Assembly: GCF_900766215.1 (NCBI RefSeq)
Contig: NZ_CAAFUQ010000078.1
Location: 1 to 6,792, forward strand
Direction: 5' to 3'
Length of the DNA stretch: 6,792 nt
From: an uncultured Finegoldia sp.
GTDB taxonomy: Bacteria > Bacillota > Clostridia > Tissierellales > Peptoniphilaceae
How positions within the stretch are numbered: the first letter of the stretch is position 1; each line of letters begins with the position of its first letter. Of this stretch, positions 1 through 4,609 are shown in pieces. Position numbers and translations under genes: made by a program. The notes below the pieces were generated by a model. It had not been told where the DNA came from and did no database searches. It was given only the letters and a program-made list of their open reading frames with translations.

Positions 1-21
1 AGACGTGTGCTCTTCCGATCT
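1..21 (+). other. Illumina TruSeq adapter remnant (artefact)
   Basis: These 21 bases are identical to the 3' end of the Illumina TruSeq read-2 adapter, ending in the familiar GCTCTTCCGATCT. They are library-construction sequence left by incomplete trimming, not genome. Genomic sequence probably begins at base 22, and nothing should be inferred about a join between 21 and 22. The identification rests on recall of a very widely used adapter. Confidence 0.95.
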
Positions 22-57
22 GTTAGGTAAGAAAAAACTTAGCTGGCCATAAAAATA

Positions 58-86
58 TTGTTATTTTATTAGAATTGTGTTATACT
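58..86 (+). promoter_or_regulatory. Promoter of rpsU (sigma-A type, extended -10)
   Basis: A -35 box TTGTTA at 58-63 is followed by a 17-base spacer and a -10 box TATACT at 81-86. The -10 is preceded by TG one base upstream (78-79), making an extended -10 element. Transcription should start near base 93, giving a leader of about 54 bases before the rpsU start. Boxes and spacing are read directly; activity is inferred. Confidence 0.75.
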
Positions 87-102
87 ATTTTGGTATAAAT
101 TC

Positions 103-118
103 TGCTCTTTTGTGAGCA
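103..118 (+). promoter_or_regulatory. Leader hairpin upstream of rpsU
   Basis: TGCTC (103-107) pairs with GAGCA (114-118) around a six-base loop in the rpsU 5' leader. Part of the left arm, CTCTTT (105-110), could instead pair with AAAGAG (129-134), which runs into the purine-rich ribosome binding site at 132-140. The two pairings exclude each other. A regulatory role for S21 autocontrol is possible but unproven, because the stems are short. Confidence 0.35.
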
Positions 119-146
119 TTCTTGCAATAAAGAGGGGAGGGAAACC

Positions 147-326
147 ATGTCAGAAATTAAAGTAGGAGAAAACGAATCATTAGATAATGCTATAAAAAGA
201 TTTAAAAGACAATGTGCTAGATCTGGAGTTTTATCTGAATATAGAAAAAGAGAACATTATGAAAAGCCTAGCGTAAAGAAAAAGAAAAAATCTGAAGCAG
301 CTAAAAGAAAAAAAAGAAATTTCTAA
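147..326 (+). CDS. rpsU: 30S ribosomal protein S21
   Basis: This encodes a 59-residue S21 protein of the small ribosomal subunit. S21 sits near the 3' end of 16S rRNA by the anti-Shine-Dalgarno region and supports initiation on natural mRNAs. The family pattern is clear: an N-terminal segment with the EIKVGENESLDNAIKRFKRQ core (residues 3-22), CARSGVLSEYRKREHYEKPS (23-42), and a basic Lys/Arg-rich tail (44-58). Length is normal for the family. The ATG at 147 is chosen because the purine-rich site GAGGGGAGG (132-140) lies six bases upstream and no earlier in-family start exists. The gene is monocistronic: its own promoter precedes it and an intrinsic terminator follows about 20 bases after the stop. 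In many Bacillota yqeY follows rpsU, but here it is absent and the nfeD-floA operon comes next. Confidence 0.97.
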   Translation: MSEIKVGENESLDNAIKRFKRQCARSGVLSEYRKREHYEKPSVKKKKKSEAAKRKKRNF

Positions 327-344
327 TGAAATTGATATTTAATG

Positions 345-371
345 AAAGATTCCTTATAGGAATCTTTTTTT
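345..371 (+). terminator. Intrinsic terminator of rpsU
   Basis: AAAGATTCC (345-353) pairs perfectly with GGAATCTTT (359-367) around a five-base loop. A T run spans 365-371. The nine-base-pair stem with its U tract is a standard rho-independent terminator. It separates rpsU from the nfeD-floA operon. Confidence 0.88.
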
Positions 372-373
372 AT

Positions 374-404
374 TGCTTTGTTTAGTGTATAATTGTGTTA
401 TAAA
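374..404 (+). promoter_or_regulatory. Probable promoter of the nfeD-floA operon
   Basis: Two overlapping -10 candidates lie just after the rpsU terminator. One is TATAAT at 388-393. The other is TATAAA at 399-404, with TG one base upstream (396-397), giving an extended -10. Neither has an ideal -35: TTGCTT at 374-379 is 19 bases from the second box. A promoter is expected because a terminator precedes the operon, but which box is used cannot be decided here. Confidence 0.5.
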
Positions 405-431
405 GATATTTAGGGGGTGTTATCGTTTTCT

Positions 432-1049
432 ATGGATATATTTTCTAATCATATTTTAAGTATGATTTTTTTAGCAGTAACATTTATTTGTATCACACTG
501 CTTATGTTATCAAACAAGAAGATTAAATACGGTATTCTAACTGCTGTTTTTTCTGTTCTATTTATTTTGTCTTATTATAATCACGGTGATATCAACATAG
601 TGGGTATATTAGTATTTTTAATAGGGCTCTTATTCGTTGGATTAGAACTAATAGTTCCAGGTGGTTTTATTGCTGGAATTGTGGGTGTCTTATCAATGAT
701 TGTTGGAATAAGCATGATTATTAATAATCTGTACCTAGCATTTTTAACAGTAGTTATTGCCATAACAATTGATGTTTTGTTTATATTAGTATTTTTAAGT
801 AAAGATTTTGACTCAAGTAAATTCAATAAATTTGTTTTAAAGGAAACTAATTCAAAATCATTTACTCAGTCATCAAAAAAATACTTGAACAAAAAGGGAA
901 TTACTATAACACCTTTAAGACCGAGCGGCAAAATTGAAATAGATGGAGATTATATTGACGCTATTACTAGGGGAGATTTTATTCCAAAAGGTTGCGAAGT
1001 TGTTGTTAGTGAAATAAAAGATTTTAAAATAATAGTAAGGAGAGTGTAA
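432..1049 (+). CDS. NfeD-family membrane protein, short (NfeD1b-like) form
   Basis: This 205-residue protein has a hydrophobic N-terminal two-thirds and a small soluble C-terminal domain, the layout of short NfeD proteins that lack the ClpP-class serine protease domain of the long form. Membrane segments are visible at about residues 8-27, 33-49, 54-73, 78-97 and 99-123. The ELIVPGGFIAGIVGVLSM stretch (72-89) is typical of the family. Residues 155-205 form the expected OB-fold: GITITPLRPSGKIEIDG, then DAITRGDFIPKGCEVVV and a final IVRRV strand. NfeD proteins accompany flotillins or stomatins in prokaryotes and are thought to act with them in membrane microdomains. The ATG at 432 is preferred, with AGGGGG at 412-417 as its ribosome binding site, though the spacing of about 14 bases is long. 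A GTG at 417, in the same frame, would add five residues but lies inside the purine-rich site. floA follows after one base, so the two are co-transcribed. The C-terminus resembles B. subtilis YqeZ. Confidence 0.9.
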   Translation: MDIFSNHILSMIFLAVTFICITLLMLSNKKIKYGILTAVFSVLFILSYYNHGDINIVGILVFLIGLLFVGLELIVPGGFIAGIVGVLSMIVGISMIINNLYLAFLTVVIAITIDVLFILVFLSKDFDSSKFNKFVLKETNSKSFTQSSKKYLNKKGITITPLRPSGKIEIDGDYIDAITRGDFIPKGCEVVVSEIKDFKIIVRRV

Positions 1050-1050
1050 A

Positions 1051-2034
1051 ATGCCATTTGAAATTCCATTTTTAGTACCTATATTAATAGTTATATTGCT
1101 ATTAGTATTCTTTTCGTTAGTTCCTGTAGGTTTATGGGTTACTGCTCAATTTTCAGGAGTCCACGTCAAAATCTCACAATTAATAGGTATGAGATTACGT
1201 AGAGTTATTCCTAAAAATATTATAAATCCTCTTATCAAAGCAACAAAAGCAGGATTAAATCTAACTACTAATCAACTTGAAGCGCATTATCTAGCAGGTG
1301 GTAATGTAAATACTTTAGTAAATGCATTAATTGCCGCTCAAAGAGCAGATATTGAGTTAGAGTTTGAGAGAGCAGCAGCTATTGATTTAGCTGGTAGAAA
1401 TGTTTTAGAAGCAGTACAAGTTTCTGTTAACCCAAAAGTAATTGAAACTCCAAACATTGCTGCAGTAGCAATGAACGGTATTGAAGTCATTGTTAAAGCT
1501 AAGGTTACTGTTAGAGCAAACATTGAAAGATTAATTGGTGGTGCCGGAGAAGAAACTATAATAGCTAGAGTTGGTGAAGGCATCGTTACTACTGTAGGTT
1601 CATCAGAATCTCATACATCTGTTCTTGAAAATCCAGATTCAATCTCCAAAACTGTATTGAACAAAGGATTGGATTCAGGGACTGCATTTGAAATACTTTC
1701 GATTGATATTGCAGATGTTGATGTAGGAAGAAATATCGGAGCAAAACTACAAACTGATCAAGCAGAAGCTGACAAACGAATTGCTCAAGCAAAAGCAGAA
1801 GAAAGAAGAGCTATGGCCGTTGCAAAAGAACAAGAAATGATAGCAGAAGTTCGTTCAATGAGAGCGAAAGTAGTTGAAAGTGAATCAAAAGTTCCTCTAG
1901 CTATCGCTAAAGCTTTAGAATCTGGTAATTTGGGAGTCTTGGATTATTATAATATGAAAAATATTATAAGTGATACTGAGATGAGACAGGCTATTTCTGG
2001 AAATAGCGAAAAAATAAAAGAGGATGATAAGTAA
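1051..2034 (+). CDS. floA: Flotillin-like protein FloA
   Basis: This 327-residue protein matches FloA (YqfA) of Bacillota along its full length; the usual size is about 330. FloA is a membrane-anchored scaffold of lipid-raft-like functional membrane microdomains and affects membrane fluidity and assembly of membrane complexes. A hydrophobic membrane-embedded segment occupies about residues 6-32. An SPFH/band-7 domain follows (about 35-225), including AAQRADIELEFERAAAIDLA (95-114) and EVIVKAKVTVRANIERLIGG (145-164). An Ala/Glu-rich coiled-coil region (about 237-290; EADKRIAQAKAEERRAMAVA) drives oligomerisation in the family. The C-terminal NLGVLDYYNMKNIISDT (293-309) is also typical. The start is supported by AAGGAG at 1037-1042, eight bases upstream. 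It lies one base after the nfeD stop, and its own stop overlaps the next start, so it is the middle gene of a three-gene unit. All expected parts are present. Confidence 0.97.
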   Translation: MPFEIPFLVPILIVILLLVFFSLVPVGLWVTAQFSGVHVKISQLIGMRLRRVIPKNIINPLIKATKAGLNLTTNQLEAHYLAGGNVNTLVNALIAAQRADIELEFERAAAIDLAGRNVLEAVQVSVNPKVIETPNIAAVAMNGIEVIVKAKVTVRANIERLIGGAGEETIIARVGEGIVTTVGSSESHTSVLENPDSISKTVLNKGLDSGTAFEILSIDIADVDVGRNIGAKLQTDQAEADKRIAQAKAEERRAMAVAKEQEMIAEVRSMRAKVVESESKVPLAIAKALESGNLGVLDYYNMKNIISDTEMRQAISGNSEKIKEDDK

Positions 2035-2447
2035 TGTTCTCTTTTCTATCTCTTGTAATTACGATAATAGTTGTAAAGTTTTTCGCTAATTATTTTATTC
2101 ACATGAGTAGTTCTAGACGTTACCAAAAAAACTTTAACCGTAAGGATTATCGCAAGAAAAAGACATTAGAAGATTTAAGAAAAGATAAATCAAATACCAA
2201 ATTATCTTATAATAAATCAAACAATTCTCAATACAATCAAAATAATATCAATAATTTTGAGCAAACAAATAATAGAAAAGAAAATCAAAAATTAATTGAT
2301 AAAGATTTTTTCGAAGAAAAAAACGACGAATTAGAATTGATTAGAGTTGAGATTAATGATGAATTTAAACATAAAGATGAATTAAAAAAAGCTATCATTA
2401 TGAAAGAAATAATTGATAAGCCTTTGTCTTTAAGAAATAGAAGATAG
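2034..2447 (+). CDS. Unrecognised small membrane-anchored protein downstream of floA
   Basis: I do not recognise this 137-residue protein. Residues 1-23 form one hydrophobic helix (MFSFLSLVITIIVVKFFANY). A strongly basic stretch follows (28-43, RRYQKNFNRKDYRKKK), predicting a single-pass protein whose body is cytoplasmic. Residues 55-87 are low-complexity and Asn/Gln/Ser-rich, so probably disordered. The C-terminus (about 97-137) is charged and probably helical, ending in AIIMKEIIDKPLSLRNRR (120-137), which looks like a conserved short docking motif. Its ATG overlaps the floA stop by one base (TAATG), and AGAGGA at 2019-2024 is a plausible ribosome binding site, so translation is coupled to floA. 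The small gene yqfB follows floA in B. subtilis (about half this length), but homology cannot be judged here. A role in the flotillin module is inferred from position only. Confidence 0.8.
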   Translation: MFSFLSLVITIIVVKFFANYFIHMSSSRRYQKNFNRKDYRKKKTLEDLRKDKSNTKLSYNKSNNSQYNQNNINNFEQTNNRKENQKLIDKDFFEEKNDELELIRVEINDEFKHKDELKKAIIMKEIIDKPLSLRNRR

Positions 2448-2448
2448 T

Positions 2449-2477
2449 TTGATTATTATGATTAATTATGATACAAT
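2449..2477 (+). promoter_or_regulatory. Promoter of the rimP-nusA-rnpM-infB operon
   Basis: A -35 box TTGATT (2449-2454), a 17-base spacer and a -10 box TACAAT (2472-2477) fit a housekeeping promoter. TG at 2469-2470 makes the -10 an extended one. The -35 begins two bases after the preceding stop codon. Transcription should start near 2484, giving a leader of about 70 bases before rimP. Confidence 0.72.
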
Positions 2478-2498
2478 TAGTTTAGAATAAATTGTGGC

Positions 2499-2529
2499 TA
2501 AGAGTGGGGAATCCCACTCTTATTTATTT
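2499..2529 (+). terminator. Leader hairpin / probable attenuator upstream of rimP
   Basis: TAAGAGTGGG (2499-2508) pairs perfectly with CCCACTCTTA (2513-2522) around the four-base loop GAAT. It is followed by TTTATTT, a U-rich tract broken by an A. The hairpin lies inside the leader expected from the 2449-2477 promoter. It can therefore act both as the terminator of the floA operon and as an attenuator of rimP-infB. In B. subtilis the nusA operon is autoregulated by NusA-stimulated termination in its leader; a strong stem with an imperfect U tract fits that scheme. The structure is seen directly; the regulatory reading is inferred. Confidence 0.7.
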
Positions 2530-2553
2530 AAATAATTTACGAAAAGGAGATAT

Positions 2554-3018
2554 ATGAATAAGAAATATCTTAGGGAACTTATGAATAATGATCTCAGCCC
2601 TTTAATTGAAGATACTGGAATCGACTTTTATGATGTAGAATATTCAAATCAAAATGGAAAAAATATTTTGACTTTTTACATTGAAAAGAATGAAGGTCTA
2701 ATATCAATTGATGATTGTGAGTTAATAAATAATAGAATAACTGACAAACTTGACGAAATAGATCCTATTTCAGATCCCTATTATTTAGAAATTGCATCAG
2801 TAGATATAACTACACCATTCACTAGAGATAAAGATTTCAAAAAAAATTTAGGGAATGTTGTAATAGTAAATTTATATCAAAAATTAGATAGTAAGAAAGA
2901 GTTCAAAGGTATTTTAAAAGATTTTAATGATCAAGAAATATCTTTGGAATTAGAAAAAAATCAAATTAAAATTGAAAGGAGTAATATATCATCGATTAAG
3001 CTTTCTTTATTCGATTGA
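2554..3018 (+). CDS. rimP: Ribosome maturation factor RimP
   Basis: RimP (YlxS, DUF150) is a cytoplasmic factor that binds the 30S precursor and helps its assembly. The 154-residue product has the usual length and two-domain plan. The N-terminal alpha/beta domain spans about residues 1-85 (IEDTGIDFYDVEYSNQNGKNILTFYIEK at 18-45, then ISIDDCELINNRITDKLDE). The C-terminal SH3-like barrel covers about 95-154 (FKKNLGNVVIVNLYQK, KEFKGILKDF). The ATG at 2554 is preceded by AAAGGAG at 2543-2549. It heads the operon, as in most Bacillota. One oddity: the normally conserved LEVSSPGLDRPL signature reads LEIASVDITTPF (78-89), losing the SPG and DR residues. Position before nusA and the overall pattern still make the assignment secure. 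Two stop codons stand in tandem (TGA TAG). Confidence 0.93.
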   Translation: MNKKYLRELMNNDLSPLIEDTGIDFYDVEYSNQNGKNILTFYIEKNEGLISIDDCELINNRITDKLDEIDPISDPYYLEIASVDITTPFTRDKDFKKNLGNVVIVNLYQKLDSKKEFKGILKDFNDQEISLELEKNQIKIERSNISSIKLSLFD

Positions 3019-3027
3019 TAGTAATAT

Positions 3028-4302
3028 ATGAACAATGATTTTATAAAGGCTCTTGATGAATTAGAAAAATCAAAAAAAATACCAAGAGAAGTTGTTTTCG
3101 ATGCTTTAGAAAAAGCATTGATTAAAAGCTATGAGAAAAATTTTGATTATCAAGACCATGAAAACGAAGAAAGTTCTGTAGAAGTTAACATAAATAGAGA
3201 CAACGGTAAGGTGAATTTATATGCAATCAAAACAGTTGTTGAAAATGTTGAAGACAAAAATACTGAAATAAGTTTAGAAGAAGCTAAGACTATTAAACGT
3301 AAATACGATTTAGGTGATAAAGTGAAAATTGAAATAACACCTAAAAACTTCGGAAGAATAGCTGCTCAAACTGCTAGAAATATTGTTATTCAAAAACTAA
3401 AAGATGCAGAACGTGATAATATTTATAACGAATTTATTGACAGAGAAAAAGAAATAATCACTGGAACAGTTCAACGTGTTGAACGTGGAATTGTCTATAT
3501 AGATTTGGGTAGAGTAGAAGGTATAATACCAGTTTCAGAACAAATAAAATCTGAAGAATATACTCCTAACAAAAGATTAAAACTTTTTATTAAAGAGGTC
3601 AAGAACACTACAAAAGGAGCTCAAATAATATTATCAAGGACAGACAATTCTCTAATAAAAAGATTATTTGAATTAGAAGTTCCGGAAATAAATGATGGAA
3701 CTGTTGAGATTTTTAGTGTTGCAAGGGAACCTGGCTCAAGAACTAAGATCGCGGTATTCAGTAATGATGAAAATGTTGATCCAGTTGGCTCATGTGTAGG
3801 TTTCAGTGGAGCCAGAGTTAAGTCTATTGTGGATGAGTTGAATGGCGAAAAACTTGATATTGTTATTTGGTCAAAAGATATTAAGACTTTCATATCTAAT
3901 AGTTTAAGTCCATCTGAAGTTATAGCTACATTCATTGACGAAGCTCAAAAAATATGCCGTGTAATTGTTTCAGAAGATCAATTATCTTTAGCCATAGGAA
4001 AAGAAGGACAAAACGCTAGACTTGCAGCTAAGTTAACGAACTGGAAAATAGACATCAAAGGACTTAACCAATACTTAGAATCTTATGAAGATGGCAGCTT
4101 GTCTGTTGAATTCGATGGAGAAGTTGATTTTCTAGAATCTAATGGTATTGAAGTTAGAGATGAAGATAAAGAAAAAGTTTTTGATAAAATTAAATATCAT
4201 GAATCAGATGATATAGAAGAAATTGAAGATATTGAAGATACTGAAGAAGATAATTCTTTAGAATCCGAAAACACTGAAATTGCAGAAGATTCTGAAAATT
4301 AA
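3028..4302 (+). CDS. nusA: Transcription termination/antitermination protein NusA
   Basis: NusA binds RNA polymerase and nascent RNA, and controls pausing, intrinsic termination and antitermination. The 424-residue product holds the RNAP-binding N-terminal domain (1 to about 125, starting NNDFIKALDELEKSKKIPRE), an S1 domain (about 143-205, ITGTVQRVERGIVYIDLGRV), KH1 (about 225-290) and KH2 (about 300-345; GKEG loop at 324-327 within LAIGKEGQNARLAAKL). KH1 has GFSG (258-261) where the family normally has GPKG. After KH2 comes a short extension ending in a very acidic tail (about 393-424, EEIEDIEDTEED); there is no acidic repeat domain of the E. coli type. The ATG at 3028 fits the usual N-terminus, but no good Shine-Dalgarno sequence precedes it. 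It lies nine bases after rimP, and an in-frame stop immediately upstream excludes a longer form, so coupling to rimP translation is likely. It probably autoregulates the operon through the leader hairpin. Confidence 0.97.
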   Translation: MNNDFIKALDELEKSKKIPREVVFDALEKALIKSYEKNFDYQDHENEESSVEVNINRDNGKVNLYAIKTVVENVEDKNTEISLEEAKTIKRKYDLGDKVKIEITPKNFGRIAAQTARNIVIQKLKDAERDNIYNEFIDREKEIITGTVQRVERGIVYIDLGRVEGIIPVSEQIKSEEYTPNKRLKLFIKEVKNTTKGAQIILSRTDNSLIKRLFELEVPEINDGTVEIFSVAREPGSRTKIAVFSNDENVDPVGSCVGFSGARVKSIVDELNGEKLDIVIWSKDIKTFISNSLSPSEVIATFIDEAQKICRVIVSEDQLSLAIGKEGQNARLAAKLTNWKIDIKGLNQYLESYEDGSLSVEFDGEVDFLESNGIEVRDEDKEKVFDKIKYHESDDIEEIEDIEDTEEDNSLESENTEIAEDSEN

Positions 4303-4327
4303 ATGTATTTAAGTTTTGGAGTATTAA

Positions 4328-4591
4328 ATGAAAACTAAAAAAATTCCTTTAAGAAAATGTGTTGTTTGTGGTGAAAATAAACCAAAGCAAGAACTAATAA
4401 GAGTTGTTTTTAATAAAGAAGACGGAGTTTCTGTAGATTTGACAAATAAGAAAAATGGCAGAGGGGCTTATTTATGCAAGGATTTAAAATGTATAAACAA
4501 GGCAAAGAAAAACAGAAGACTAAATCAGGTTTTAAAAACAGAAGTAGACGCACTTATATATGAGGAGTTAATTAACCATGTAGAAGATTAA
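4328..4591 (+). CDS. rnpM: RNA-binding RNase P modulator RnpM (YlxR, DUF448)
   Basis: This 87-residue basic protein matches the YlxR/DUF448 family, renamed RnpM after evidence that it binds and modulates RNase P RNA in B. subtilis. Signature motifs are PLRKCVVCGE (7-16), the ELIRVV strand (22-27) and GRGAYLC (44-50), followed by C55 and the KNRRL segment (61-65). The paired cysteines (C11, C14) with C50 and C55 are the pattern seen in many members. The length is typical. The start is supported by GGAG at 4318-4321, six bases upstream. It lies 25 bases after nusA and 18 before infB. In the common Bacillota order an L7Ae-family gene (ylxQ) comes next; here it is missing. Confidence 0.93.
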   Translation: MKTKKIPLRKCVVCGENKPKQELIRVVFNKEDGVSVDLTNKKNGRGAYLCKDLKCINKAKKNRRLNQVLKTEVDALIYEELINHVED

Positions 4592-4593
4592 TC

Positions 4594-4603
4594 AAAAGGA
4601 GGT
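4594..4603 (+). promoter_or_regulatory. Strong ribosome binding site of infB
   Basis: AAAAGGAGGT is near-perfectly complementary to the 16S rRNA 3' end and lies six bases before the ATG at 4610. It is the strongest such site in the window and fixes the infB start. The contrast with the very weak site of nusA suggests that IF2 is initiated independently rather than by coupling. Confidence 0.85.
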
Positions 4604-4609
4604 CTTTGT

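Noticed and set aside
22..57. Feature between the adapter and the rpsU promoter
   Set aside because: Thirty-six bases with no open frame, terminator or recognisable motif; too short to say more.
417..431. GTG at 417 as the start of the NfeD-like protein
   Set aside because: It overlaps the only purine-rich ribosome site in the region and has none of its own. ATG 432 is preferred, although its spacing is long, so a small doubt remains.
1338..1792. Minus-strand open frames opposite floA (1338-1583, 1589-1792)
   Set aside because: Both lie inside the conserved SPFH domain of floA and look like codon-bias shadows.
2524..2535. Palindrome TTATTTAAATAA as an operator
   Set aside because: Pure A/T palindromes of this size are expected by chance in such AT-rich DNA, and it overlaps the U-rich tail of the leader hairpin.
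3621..3935. Minus-strand open frame opposite nusA KH1
   Set aside because: Shadow of a conserved coding region; no ribosome binding site or promoter.
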